From the NCBI RefSeq assembly GCF_902859945.1, contig NZ_CADIKL010000016.1:1-64000 (forward strand): DNA of 64,000 bases. Reading direction: 5' to 3'. This stretch comes from Paraburkholderia caffeinitolerans (GTDB lineage: Bacteria; Pseudomonadota; Gammaproteobacteria; Burkholderiales; Burkholderiaceae). Made by a program: the position numbers and the translations under genes. This document shows positions 42,288 to 51,201 of the stretch, piece by piece. Position 1 is the stretch's first letter; each line of letters starts with the position of its first letter. The notes beneath the pieces were generated by a model. It had not been told where the DNA came from. It searched no databases and saw only the letters and a list, made by a program, of their open reading frames with translations.

Positions 42288-42827
42288 ATGATCATCGCGC
42301 ATCTTCCGCCGCAGCCCATGCCGCTCGGCGTGATCTTGTCGGTCGTGGTGGCGGCCAGCACGGACCTCACGGCACGACGCGTACCGAATCTTCTGATCGC
42401 CTGCGGGCTGGTTGCCTCGCTCGCGGCGCAAATCTGGCTGAGCGGCCCATTTGCGGGCTTCGTTCAGTGGATCGAGGGCGCATTGACAGGCTTTGCGCTT
42501 CTGTTTCCTGTTTATCTACTGGGTGGCACCGCAGCCGGCGACGTCAAGCTCCTGATGCTGGTAGGCGCCTGGATCGGGCCCGATGCCACCTTGTACGTCG
42601 CGCTCATGACGTTTCTGTTCGGCGGATGCTGGGGATTGGCGCTCGCTTTGGTGCGAGGACGCTTTGTCAGCATGTGGAAGAGCGTGGCGTATCTGCTGAA
42701 CACGCTCATGCACGGCGAGCACACGCCAGGCAAACCTGAACATATTCCGGGCGGTTCGGTGGGAACAATCCCCTACGCGGTTCCGATCGCCGCCGGAACG
42801 CTGGTGGTGCTGTGCAATTCGATTTAG
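42288..42827 (+). CDS. cpaA: A24-type prepilin peptidase CpaA/TadV
   Basis: A 179-residue membrane aspartyl protease that removes the Flp pilin leader. The catalytic aspartates are in A-S-T-D-L-T-A-R-R-V-P-N near residue 25 and A-A-G-D-V-K-L-L near residue 85. The short length, lacking the N-terminal methylase-associated domain of PilD, is typical for Tad systems. Located right after flp and before cpaB on the same strand. Confidence 0.92.
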   Translation: MIIAHLPPQPMPLGVILSVVVAASTDLTARRVPNLLIACGLVASLAAQIWLSGPFAGFVQWIEGALTGFALLFPVYLLGGTAAGDVKLLMLVGAWIGPDATLYVALMTFLFGGCWGLALALVRGRFVSMWKSVAYLLNTLMHGEHTPGKPEHIPGGSVGTIPYAVPIAAGTLVVLCNSI

Positions 42828-42907
42828 TCCAGCCATTCCGGACGGACTGAAAAGCGAGGCGCCGCGAGGCCGCTTGCCGGACGACGCGCATTGACGAGGA
42901 GGAAGAC

Positions 42908-43741
42908 ATGAGAAACAGCCGAGCTTTTGCCATGCTGGCGATCGCCATACTGGCCGGGTTTGCCGCCGTGGTGTTCGCGTCGCGCTGGCTGGTACAGGCG
43001 TCGTCGGGCGCAACGGTGCCGGTTGCCGTTGCTGCTGACGACATCAACCTGGGTCAGCCGCTGAACGAAGCGATGGTGCGAACCGTCAATTGGCCGAGAG
43101 ACAGCGTGCCTCCGGGCACATTCGACAACCTCAAGGCGCTCGACGGACGGGTCGTGCGCGCGAACCTCGCGCACGGCGAGCCCGTGCTCGAGTCGAAGCT
43201 CGCGCCGATCGGAACCAAAGGGGGCCTCTCCGCCGTGATCGGCGAAGGCCGCCGTGCCATCACGGTGCGCGTAAACGATGTGGTTGGCGTGGCCGGTTTT
43301 GCATTGCCGGGCAACTACGTCGACGTGATCGTCAACACCCAGGAAGGCGGGAATCGCACGGATAACCAGCAGAGCATTTCGAAGATCGTGCTCGAAAAGA
43401 TTCTCGTGCTCGCGGTCGCGCAACAGGTGAACCGCGACGACACGGCGCCGAAGGTGGTCAACGCGGTGACGCTGGAGGTGACGCCCGAGCAGGCCGAGAA
43501 GCTGGATCTCGCGCGCAGCGTCGGCACCTTGTCGCTCGTACTGCGCAATCAGGTGGACCACGACATCCTGCGCACGGGCGGCGCGACCAAGCAGACCTTG
43601 CTGGACCAGCCGGTTGCGGCGTCGGCTCCGGTGGTCGAGGCGCCGAAGCCGGTGCGCGTCAAGTACGCAGCGCACAAGGAAGTGAAGCGCGACTGCATCG
43701 GCGTGCTGTCCGGTGTCTCAGGTAGTCAGGAATGCTTCTGA
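42908..43741 (+). CDS. cpaB: Flp pilus assembly protein CpaB/RcpC
   Basis: A 277-residue protein with one N-terminal membrane helix (A-M-L-A-I-A-I-L-A-G-F-A-A-V-V-F) and a SAF/AFP-like domain (V-P-V-A-V-A-A-D-D-I-N-L-G-Q-P-L) typical of CpaB/RcpC. A longer C-terminal domain includes G-Y-A/F-A-L-P-G-N-Y-V-D-V-I-V. It acts in the periplasm with the secretin. A very strong ribosome-binding site (GGAGGAAGAC) precedes ATG 42908. The C-terminus has two cysteines (D-C-I-G and E-C-F) that could form a disulfide. Confidence 0.9.
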   Translation: MRNSRAFAMLAIAILAGFAAVVFASRWLVQASSGATVPVAVAADDINLGQPLNEAMVRTVNWPRDSVPPGTFDNLKALDGRVVRANLAHGEPVLESKLAPIGTKGGLSAVIGEGRRAITVRVNDVVGVAGFALPGNYVDVIVNTQEGGNRTDNQQSISKIVLEKILVLAVAQQVNRDDTAPKVVNAVTLEVTPEQAEKLDLARSVGTLSLVLRNQVDHDILRTGGATKQTLLDQPVAASAPVVEAPKPVRVKYAAHKEVKRDCIGVLSGVSGSQECF

Positions 43742-43845
43742 ATTAAAACATTGCGGTCGAACGCAAGTCAGTCAATTGAAGCAGGCGCGTGACCCGAGGA
43801 CCAGACGGGCGGCAATCTGCGAGATTCGATACGGGGTGTGATGCC

Positions 43846-45750
43846 ATGAATACGCAAAAAAAGAAGGGGTTTTCGCTGGACCGGCGAAACCACTATCCGA
43901 TGATCGCCGCCGCTTGCGTGGCCTTCACGGCGCTGATCGTCACGGCGCCGGGGGGCGCGCAGGAACTCGCCGAGAGCGCCGCGCTCACCAAAGGCGCCGC
44001 GACCGCCCCCATGCAGATGGGCAAGGGGCCGATGCAGATGACCATCAGCATGGGCCCGACGCAGGCGAACGCCGGCGCGCCCAAGGCTGTGGCGGGTCCG
44101 CTGCGCGGACCCAGCTGCGTGGGCGAGATTCGCGGCGAGCGCAACGTGGTCGTGCCGCTCGGCAAGTCGATTCTCGTGCCCGTGGACGAGCCGGTGCGCA
44201 ACCGCACGCTCGGCAATCCTGAGATCGCGCAGGCCACCATGGTCTCGCCGCAGACGCTCTATCTCGTCGGCCAGTCCGTGGGCACGACCAACATGATCGT
44301 GCAAGGCAGAAGTGGCGCTTGCCAGGTGATCGACGTGATCGTGAGCGCGGATGCGGGCGGGCTGCAGGCTGCGCTCGCGCAGCTCATGCCCGAGGAGCGC
44401 GGCATCCGCGTTTCCACGGCGGCTGACAACCTTGTGCTCGCGGGCCATGTGTCGAACGCCCAGGCGGCGCAACAGGCAACGGAGATCGCCAAGGTGTTCG
44501 GCGTGAGCAACCCGGGCGCCAACGGCGCGAAAAACGGCGGCGTCATCAATATGTTGACCGTCGATTCGCCGCAGCAGGTGATGCTCGAAGTCAAGGTTGC
44601 CGAAGTCAACAAGACGCTGATCGATCAGCTCGGCTCGGCCGTCAATATCCAGGGCGGATTCGGCTCGTGGACGGGCGCGCTGGTGAGCAATCTGCTCGCA
44701 GGCGTGTCCAGCGCGATCGGTTTTTCGAAGGCGAACAATAATCCGCTGAAGTTCGCGGTCGACGCGCAAAAGACGGACCAGCTCGTGAAGATTCTCGCCG
44801 AGCCGAACCTCGTGACGATCAGCGGCCAGGAAGCCACCTTCCTCGCCGGCGGCAAGGTGTTCATTCCGGTGCCGCAGAGCAGCGGCAATGGCAGCACGAC
44901 GATTACGCTGCAGGAAGAGGAATTCGGCGTGGGGCTCAGGTTTACGCCCACGGTGCTCGGCAACGGGCACATCAATTTGCGCGTCGCGCCGGAGGTGTCG
45001 GAGCTCTCACCCACCGGTGTGACGCTGACTGCGGCGAACGTCAGCGGCCAGACCATCCTGCCTCTCATCACGACGCGGCGCGCCTCGACGACCATCCAGA
45101 TGGCCGACGGCGAGTCCTTCGCGATTGGCGGACTGATCAGCAATAACATTACCGGCTCGCTCAAGGCGGTGCCGGGCCTCGGCGAAATTCCGGTGCTCGG
45201 GGCGCTGCTGCGCAGCACGTCGTTCCAGCAGGACCGTACCGAACTCATCTTCATCGTCACGCCGCATCTCGTGCAGCCGGTGAAGTCGCTCGCCCAGTTG
45301 CCGTTGCCGACCGACAGCTTCACGCAGGTCAACGAGGCCGATGTGTATGCAACCGGCGTCATGGAAGGCCGTGGCGCGCGCAATCAAGGCCGCTTTGCAC
45401 CGGCACCCGTCGCGCAGCCGGGGCAACCCGCAGCGCTGCCGCAACCCGCTGGCTCGCCGCAGCCCGTGCCGACCACGCCGACCACGCCGACCACGCCAGC
45501 CGCACCGGCAGCCATCGTTCCGGCCGCGCCCGCCGCGCGTGCCGTCACGGTTGGCGAGCACGAGCCGAACGGCGTGCCGCCGGATACGGTGGTGGCGCAA
45601 GCCATCGCGGCCCCGCCGGTTTCCGCTGCGCCGCTCGCGTCCCCGGACACTCGACCGGGCGACACGTCGGCGGCCAACGCAGCGCGCATCGAGCAGGAAG
45701 CGGCACGCATCGCATCGGCCAACGCCGACACCGCCGCCCGCTCACATTGA
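43846..45750 (+). CDS. cpaC: Tad secretin CpaC/RcpA with extended Pro/Ala-rich C-terminal tail
   Basis: A 634-residue outer membrane secretin for the Flp pilus. It has a signal/anchor segment near residues 20-45, a pilus-specific N-terminal domain and BON-like region, and then the secretin domain with V-P-V-P-Q-S-S-G, L-R-F-T-P-T-V and the terminal T-E-L-I-F-I-V-T-P-H-L-V. The last 120 residues are rich in Pro, Ala, Gln and Thr, including a P-T-T-P-T-T-P-T-T-P run. This tail is longer than in many homologues and could sit in the periplasm or reach outward. ATG 43846 is chosen over 43789. Confidence 0.9.
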   Translation: MNTQKKKGFSLDRRNHYPMIAAACVAFTALIVTAPGGAQELAESAALTKGAATAPMQMGKGPMQMTISMGPTQANAGAPKAVAGPLRGPSCVGEIRGERNVVVPLGKSILVPVDEPVRNRTLGNPEIAQATMVSPQTLYLVGQSVGTTNMIVQGRSGACQVIDVIVSADAGGLQAALAQLMPEERGIRVSTAADNLVLAGHVSNAQAAQQATEIAKVFGVSNPGANGAKNGGVINMLTVDSPQQVMLEVKVAEVNKTLIDQLGSAVNIQGGFGSWTGALVSNLLAGVSSAIGFSKANNNPLKFAVDAQKTDQLVKILAEPNLVTISGQEATFLAGGKVFIPVPQSSGNGSTTITLQEEEFGVGLRFTPTVLGNGHINLRVAPEVSELSPTGVTLTAANVSGQTILPLITTRRASTTIQMADGESFAIGGLISNNITGSLKAVPGLGEIPVLGALLRSTSFQQDRTELIFIVTPHLVQPVKSLAQLPLPTDSFTQVNEADVYATGVMEGRGARNQGRFAPAPVAQPGQPAALPQPAGSPQPVPTTPTTPTTPAAPAAIVPAAPAARAVTVGEHEPNGVPPDTVVAQAIAAPPVSAAPLASPDTRPGDTSAANAARIEQEAARIASANADTAARSH

Positions 45751-45770
45751 TCCGGACTCAGGGGAACGCC

Positions 45771-46067
45771 ATGAAAGACCTTATTGCAGTCATCCGCCGG
45801 GCACTGGCCATCGTGCCGCTCGTCGCGGCGCTGGGCGGTTGCATGACCAGCACGCCGATCTGGGACGCGCATTTCGGCGAGGCCGTACACACCGCGATCC
45901 ATGCGCAGATCATCGATCCGGACGCCGCGCAGCATACGGCGTCGACGCCTGGCATCGATGGCAGCGCCGCCGCTGCCGCCATGACGAATTACACCCATTC
46001 GTTTGAGAAGCCGCCGTCAGCCAACGATGCCTACACGCTTGGCATAAGCGGCGGCACCAGCCATTGA
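45771..46067 (+). CDS. Small Tad-locus lipoprotein
   Basis: A 98-residue protein with a lipoprotein signal (P-L-V-A-A-L-G-G-C, lipid-bearing Cys near residue 24), followed by S-T-P-I-W-D-A-H-F-G-E-A-V and I-D-P-D-A-A. I recall similar short lipoproteins in Tad loci of Burkholderia and Pseudomonas between the secretin and CpaE genes. It may help secretin assembly in the outer membrane, like RcpB or a pilotin, but no homology to those is evident. ATG 45771 starts 20 bases after the secretin stop. Confidence 0.75.
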   Translation: MKDLIAVIRRALAIVPLVAALGGCMTSTPIWDAHFGEAVHTAIHAQIIDPDAAQHTASTPGIDGSAAAAAMTNYTHSFEKPPSANDAYTLGISGGTSH

Positions 46068-46110
46068 GGCCCCGGTCAGTTCGACCAGTACTTAGAGGAG
46101 CTACACGATC

Positions 46111-47319
46111 ATGATCGACATCCTCATCACTTCGGCGGACGAAGCGCGCCTCGGTGGGCTCGTCCGGCTGATCGCCGAATGCGGCGCATATCGTACGACG
46201 CGGGCGACGGCGCGTCCGTCGCAGCTCACGGGCCGCGCCGATACGCTCGATGCCTTCGACGTGCTGATCGTCGACGCGATGACGCTCCACGAAGCGGATC
46301 TCTCCGCCGTCGCTGAGCTCTCGCGCCGGCACGAGCGGCTCACCTGCATCCTGCTGATTCCGGAGGCGTCGCCCGATGCGCTCATTGCCGCGATGCGTGC
46401 GGGCTTTCGCGACGTCCTCACCGGCGTGCCGGAGCGCCGCGCCATTGGCGAGGCGCTGTTGCGCGCAGGCGAGCAGCGCAGCGCGGCGGGCGCGCGTGCT
46501 GCTCGGGTGATCTCTTTCGCCTCTTGCAAGGGCGGCGTTGGCACGAGCTTCATCGCAGCGAATGTCGCGCATCTGATCGCGAGCGCGCATCAGCAGCGTG
46601 TCTTGCTGATCGACCTGAACCAGCTCTACGGCGACGCTGCGTTTCTCGTGACCGGCGAGAAGCCGCCTTCGACGCTAGAGCAGCTTAGCGCGCAAGTCGA
46701 TCGCATGGACGCGTCGTTCTTCGACGCGAGCGTCATGCATGTCAGCAGCCACTTTGACATCCTGGCGGGCGCCGGCGACCCGGTCAAAGCGGGTGAAATT
46801 CGCGCGGACGGCCTCGAGTGGATCTTGAGCCTCGCAGCCCCTCGCTACGACTTCGTGGTTCTTGATCTCGGGCCGACCATCAATCCGGTCTCGATGCTCG
46901 CGCTCGACCGCAGCAGCGAAATTCACGTCATCTTGCAGGCGAGCATGCCGCACCTGCGCGCGGGGCGGCGCCTGCTCGACATCCTGCAGGCGCTCGGCTA
47001 TGCGAACGAAAGCGTGCGTCTCGTGCTGAACCGCCATACGCGCCACGGCGACGCTGCGCGCGACGCCGCACAGAGCGTGCTGGGCATGAAGCCGCATCAG
47101 GTCATCGCCGACGACGCGCGCGCCGTATCGGATGCCGTCAACCAGGGCTTGCCGGTCGCGGAGGCGGCGCGCGGCAGTACGGTAACGCGCAGCTTGCAGA
47201 CGCTCGCGGCAGGCATTGTGGCACCCGCGCGCGCCAGCGCTGCGCCGCGCGCGAAAGGCGAATCGCTGTTCGCGCGCCTGGTTGGCCGGCAACCGGCGCC
47301 CAAGCTCGGCACCCTCTAG
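46111..47319 (+). CDS. cpaE: Tad pilus localisation ATPase CpaE/TadZ
   Basis: A 402-residue protein. Residues 1-125 form an atypical receiver-like domain (I-D-I-L-I-T-S-A-D-E) that keeps an aspartate in L-I-V-D-A. Residues 130-370 are a MinD/ParA ATPase with the deviant Walker motif C-K-G-G-V-G-T-S. TadZ-type proteins mark the cell pole for pilus assembly. It starts 43 bases after the lipoprotein gene and 11 bases before cpaF. Confidence 0.9.
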   Translation: MIDILITSADEARLGGLVRLIAECGAYRTTRATARPSQLTGRADTLDAFDVLIVDAMTLHEADLSAVAELSRRHERLTCILLIPEASPDALIAAMRAGFRDVLTGVPERRAIGEALLRAGEQRSAAGARAARVISFASCKGGVGTSFIAANVAHLIASAHQQRVLLIDLNQLYGDAAFLVTGEKPPSTLEQLSAQVDRMDASFFDASVMHVSSHFDILAGAGDPVKAGEIRADGLEWILSLAAPRYDFVVLDLGPTINPVSMLALDRSSEIHVILQASMPHLRAGRRLLDILQALGYANESVRLVLNRHTRHGDAARDAAQSVLGMKPHQVIADDARAVSDAVNQGLPVAEAARGSTVTRSLQTLAAGIVAPARASAAPRAKGESLFARLVGRQPAPKLGTL

Positions 47320-47330
47320 GGAGACCCATC

Positions 47331-48707
47331 ATGTCGCTTCGCGAACAGATTTTTTCCCAGCGCCTCGAGCCTGCCATGGCGGAGCCCGCGCAGCCGGGAA
47401 CGACGGCCACGCAGGCGCGGGTCAAGTCGGACGCATACAAGAAGCTCAAGTACGAGATGCATCAGGCGGTTCTCGAGCGCGTCGAACTCGAACGGCTTTC
47501 GCGCATGCCACAAGAGCAGATCCGTCTGGAGATCGGCTCCTTGATCGGCCGTGTGCTCGAAGAGCAGAAGGCGCCCGCGAACGATCTCGAACGCAAGCAG
47601 CTCGCAATCGATGTGTACGACGAAATGTTTGGTTTCGGCCCGCTCGAAGTGCTGCTGCGTGATCCGGGCGTGTCTGACATTCTCGTGAACACCGCGCACC
47701 AGACCTACGTCGAGCGCAAGGGCCGGCTCGAACTTACCGACGTCACCTTTTACGACGACGCGCATTTGATGAAGGTGATCGAGAAGATCGTTTCGCGCGT
47801 GGGCCGCCGCATCGACGAGTCGAGCCCGATGGTCGACGCGCGTCTGCCCGACGGCTCGCGCGTCAACGCGATCATTCCGCCGCTCGCCGTGGACGGCCCG
47901 CTCGTCTCGATCCGGCGCTTTGCTGTGAAGCCGCTGCAGATCTCCGATCTGGTGAACCTGCATACGCTCACGCCGCCGATGGCCGAGGTGCTCGACGGGC
48001 TGGCGCGCGCGAAGGTGAACATTCTCGTCTCGGGCGGCACGGGCAGCGGCAAAACCACACTGCTGAACGTGCTCTCGGGTTTCATTCCCGACGACGAGCG
48101 CATCGTCACCATCGAGGATGCCGCCGAGCTGCAATTGCGCCAGCCGCACGTGTTGCGCCTCGAAACGCGCCCGCCCAACATCGAGGGCCGTGGCGAGATC
48201 ACGCAGCGCTCGCTGGTGCGCAACGCGCTGCGGATGCGTCCCGATCGCATCATTCTGGGCGAAGTGCGCGGCGCCGAGGCGCTCGACATGCTCAACGCGA
48301 TGAACACCGGCCACGAGGGCTCGCTCGCGACGATCCACGCCAACACGCCGCGCGACGCGCTCACACGGCTCGAGAACATGATCAGTCTCGGCGGGCTTTC
48401 GCTGCCGCCTCGGAACATGCGTCAGCAGATCGCCTCGGCGATTTCGGTGGTCGTGCAGGTGGCGCGGCTCACCGACGGCCGCCGCAAGATGGTCAGCATC
48501 TCCGAGATCACCGGCATGGAGGGCGAGGTGGTGAACATGCAGGAGATCTTCACGTTCCGGCGCACGGGCATGGATGGGAACGGCAATGTGCAGGGCCATT
48601 TCTGCGCGACCGGCGTGCGCCCGAAATTCGGCGACCGGCTCGCGGCGTTCGGCGTGAACCTGCCGGAAGCGATCTACGATCCGGGCCGCCGTTTCGAAGC
48701 GGCTTGA
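47331..48707 (+). CDS. cpaF: Tad pilus assembly ATPase CpaF/TadA
   Basis: A 458-residue secretion ATPase that powers Flp pilus extension (and in this family retraction). Visible elements are Walker A S-G-G-T-G-S-G-K-T-T near residue 235, the Asp box, Walker B-like I-I-L-G-E-V-R-G-A-E-A, and the His box G-H-E-G-S-L-A-T-I-H-A-N-T. The N-terminal V-Y-D-E-M-F-G-F-G-P-L-E-V-L-L matches CpaF. It is followed by the two inner-membrane platform genes. Confidence 0.94.
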   Translation: MSLREQIFSQRLEPAMAEPAQPGTTATQARVKSDAYKKLKYEMHQAVLERVELERLSRMPQEQIRLEIGSLIGRVLEEQKAPANDLERKQLAIDVYDEMFGFGPLEVLLRDPGVSDILVNTAHQTYVERKGRLELTDVTFYDDAHLMKVIEKIVSRVGRRIDESSPMVDARLPDGSRVNAIIPPLAVDGPLVSIRRFAVKPLQISDLVNLHTLTPPMAEVLDGLARAKVNILVSGGTGSGKTTLLNVLSGFIPDDERIVTIEDAAELQLRQPHVLRLETRPPNIEGRGEITQRSLVRNALRMRPDRIILGEVRGAEALDMLNAMNTGHEGSLATIHANTPRDALTRLENMISLGGLSLPPRNMRQQIASAISVVVQVARLTDGRRKMVSISEITGMEGEVVNMQEIFTFRRTGMDGNGNVQGHFCATGVRPKFGDRLAAFGVNLPEAIYDPGRRFEAA

Positions 48708-48736
48708 GCAGGCCATGATGCATCGGGGGAGGTAGC

Positions 48737-49714
48737 ATGAATTCGACATTGATTACCGCAGGCGTGCTCCTGTTCGTTGCCGTGGCGCTGGCCTGCCAGG
48801 GGGCCTACGAATGGTGGAGCAGCCGTCATGGTGCGGCGGCGCGCCGGCTCAAGGCGCGCTTTGAAGCGCTGGCCAAGGGGAGTGAGGCGCGCGCGGAGGT
48901 GATGTCGATCCTCAAGTCGCAACGCCTGAGCGACGCATCGGCGACCGGGCGGATATTGCTCGCGACGCCCGGCGTGCGCTCGCTCGATGTGTGGCTGATG
49001 CAATCGGGTCTGGCGTGGTCAGTGGGGCGGCTGCTCGCGATGTGCGCGGCGTTCGCGTTGGCCGCATTTGCTGGCACAACGCTAGTTCATTTGCCGCTTG
49101 TCGGCGGGCTCGCGGCTGCGTTGCTCTGTGCGATGCTCCCGGTTTTGTACATTTACAGACGCCGCGCCAAGCGATTGGTGCAGTTCGAACGCCAGCTCCC
49201 CGAGATTTGCGACATGCTGGGGCGTGCGTTGCGTGCGGGGCATGCGTTCTCGAGCGCGATCGACATGGTCGGCACCGAGTTTGCGGAGCCCGCGGGCGGC
49301 GAATTCCGCATCACATTCGACGAGATCACCTACGGCGTGTCGCTCAACGATGCGCTGTGCGCGCTCGCGGTCCGCATGCCCGTGCGCGATCTGCGCTATC
49401 TCGTGATCGCGGTGCTGATCCAGCGCGAAACCGGCGGCAATCTGGCCGAGTTGCTCGACAGCACTTCATGGCTCATCCGCGAGCGTCTCAAGCTCTTCGA
49501 CAAGGTCCGCGTACTCTCGGCGGAAGGCAGACTTTCGGCGTGGGTGCTCGGGCTGCTGCCGATCGTTTCAGCGGGCTTCATCAGCATCACCAATCCGACT
49601 TTTCTTTCGGTTTTCTGGACGGATCCGGTGGGCATACAGCTTTTCTATTTCGGGGTCGTCTCGCTGGTGTTCGGCATTATCTGGACTCAACGTATCGTCA
49701 AAATCAAGGCGTAA
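48737..49714 (+). CDS. tadB: Tad inner-membrane platform protein TadB
   Basis: A 325-residue membrane protein with a type II secretion F domain. An N-terminal helix is followed by two helices near residues 95-140, a cytoplasmic four-helix domain with Q-L-P-E-I-C-D-M-L-G-R-A-L-R-A-G near residue 150, and two C-terminal helices. It partners TadC to form the platform driven by CpaF. ATG 48737 follows GGGGGAGGTAGC. Confidence 0.9.
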   Translation: MNSTLITAGVLLFVAVALACQGAYEWWSSRHGAAARRLKARFEALAKGSEARAEVMSILKSQRLSDASATGRILLATPGVRSLDVWLMQSGLAWSVGRLLAMCAAFALAAFAGTTLVHLPLVGGLAAALLCAMLPVLYIYRRRAKRLVQFERQLPEICDMLGRALRAGHAFSSAIDMVGTEFAEPAGGEFRITFDEITYGVSLNDALCALAVRMPVRDLRYLVIAVLIQRETGGNLAELLDSTSWLIRERLKLFDKVRVLSAEGRLSAWVLGLLPIVSAGFISITNPTFLSVFWTDPVGIQLFYFGVVSLVFGIIWTQRIVKIKA

Positions 49715-49769
49715 CGGCGCTCCGCGATCGAAGTGGAACATCAACGCGGCATGGCAACGGGGAAACATC

Positions 49770-50726
49770 ATGCAAGTGCTCGACATGAAACAGTGGCTGG
49801 TGCTGATTTGCCTGTTCGGCGGCGTGGTCGCGCTGACCTTCGGCGCGATGTACGCGTTCATGCCGCGCAGCATGCGGCGTCGGGTGGAGCAGGCGGGCGG
49901 CGCGAACGCGGCGCCGACGTTGCCGGTACCGGAAACGCCGGCGTGGGTCGAGAAACTGGCTGAGGTATCGGCGCCGCTCTCGAAGCTCTCAGCGCCCAAG
50001 GAAGGGGGCGACGTCTCGGCGCTGCGCGTGCTGCTCATGAACGCGGGCTGGCGAGCGCCGGGCGCCGTGGCACTCTTTCTTGGCACGCGCACTGTACTGG
50101 CGCTTGCATTGCCGCTCGCTGCGGCTGTCTGGTTCACCGGAGCCGCGCTGCGCGTGAATACCGCGACGCTGCCGATGATGCTCGTCGGACTCGCGGGCCT
50201 CGGCTATTACCTGCCCGGGTTCGTGCTCCAGCGCTGCATTGCGCGGCGTAAGCAGATTATTTTCGAAGACTTCCCGGACGCCATCGACCTGATGACGGTT
50301 TGCGTCGAAGCTGGGCTTGGGCTCGATGCGGCAATAATGAAGGTCGCCGAGGAAATCCGCCTGCGCAGTCCCGTGATTGCTACCGAGCTTGAATTGATGC
50401 TGCTCGAAATGCGCTCGGGCTTTTCGAAGGAGCAGGCGTTGCGCAACTTCGCGATGCGCACGGGCGTGGAGGACATCGACGGATTCGCCACGATGCTGAT
50501 CCAGGCCGACCGCTTCGGCACGAGCATTGGCGCGTCGCTGCGCGTGCTGTCCGACACGCTGCGCACGCGCCGGCGCATGCGCGCCGAGGAACGGGCCGCG
50601 AAGATCGCCATGAAGCTGCTGTTTCCCTTGATGTTCTGCATCTTTCCCACGCTGCTGACGGTTCTGATGGGCCCTGCGTTCATCAACATCTTCCGTTCGC
50701 TCTCGCCGGCCCTCGCTGGCCACTGA
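49770..50726 (+). CDS. tadC: Tad inner-membrane platform protein TadC
   Basis: A 318-residue membrane protein with a type II secretion F domain. The segment D-F-P-D-A-I-D-L-M-T-V-C-V-E-A-G-L-G-L-D-A-A near residues 168-189 is characteristic of TadC, and the C-terminal helices include L-F-P-L-M-F-C-I-F-P-T. It is last in the plus-strand Tad group. The genes that usually come next (tadD, tadE, tadF/G) are not here in that orientation. Confidence 0.9.
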   Translation: MQVLDMKQWLVLICLFGGVVALTFGAMYAFMPRSMRRRVEQAGGANAAPTLPVPETPAWVEKLAEVSAPLSKLSAPKEGGDVSALRVLLMNAGWRAPGAVALFLGTRTVLALALPLAAAVWFTGAALRVNTATLPMMLVGLAGLGYYLPGFVLQRCIARRKQIIFEDFPDAIDLMTVCVEAGLGLDAAIMKVAEEIRLRSPVIATELELMLLEMRSGFSKEQALRNFAMRTGVEDIDGFATMLIQADRFGTSIGASLRVLSDTLRTRRRMRAEERAAKIAMKLLFPLMFCIFPTLLTVLMGPAFINIFRSLSPALAGH

Positions 50727-50871
50727 GGGGAGGGGGAACGCACCGAGCCGCTGCCGCAGGCACGGGTAGCGGTTTCTTATTGGGCACGGGACGTTGTGCG
50801 GGCATCGCCGGACAAATCGCCTACACTACAGAACCGGCGGCGACGGATCGTTTCCGCGCCGCCGTCCCGCC

Positions 50872-51141
50872 ATGGCCCACATTTTTTTCGCAGCTTCGAT
50901 TCAGCGGCATGTCCCGACACCCGAGCGCGAGATCGAAGCGCGCACGCTTGGCGAAGCGCTTGACGCTGTCTTCGCTGAACTGCCGCGTCTGCGCGGGTAC
51001 ATCCTCGACGATCAAGGCGCGCTGCGCAGGCATCTTTCCGTTTTTATCGACGGCCAGCCGGTGCGCGACCGGCGGCATCTGTCCGACGCGATCGGCAAGG
51101 CAAGCCGCGTTTACGTCGTTCAGGCGCTATCGGGCGGATAA
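50872..51141 (+). CDS. MoaD/ThiS-like ubiquitin-fold protein ending in Gly-Gly
   Basis: An 89-residue protein with beta-grasp features. V-F-A-E-L-P-R-L-R-G-Y-I-L-D-D near the middle is followed by L-S-V-F-I-D-G-Q-P-V, and the C-terminus is A-L-S-G-G. In MoaD and ThiS a terminal Gly-Gly is adenylated and made into a thiocarboxylate sulfur donor. The first residues M-A-H-I-F-F-A-A-S and lack of molybdopterin genes nearby argue for a distinct family of sulfur-carrier-like proteins. It is paired with the BNR-repeat gene, 60 bases downstream. Confidence 0.8.
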   Translation: MAHIFFAASIQRHVPTPEREIEARTLGEALDAVFAELPRLRGYILDDQGALRRHLSVFIDGQPVRDRRHLSDAIGKASRVYVVQALSGG

Positions 51142-51201
51142 GCGGGCGCAAGAGCGGAGTATCAGGCGTTCGAGCCTGGCACGGGAACGGAGACACTCGA
51201 C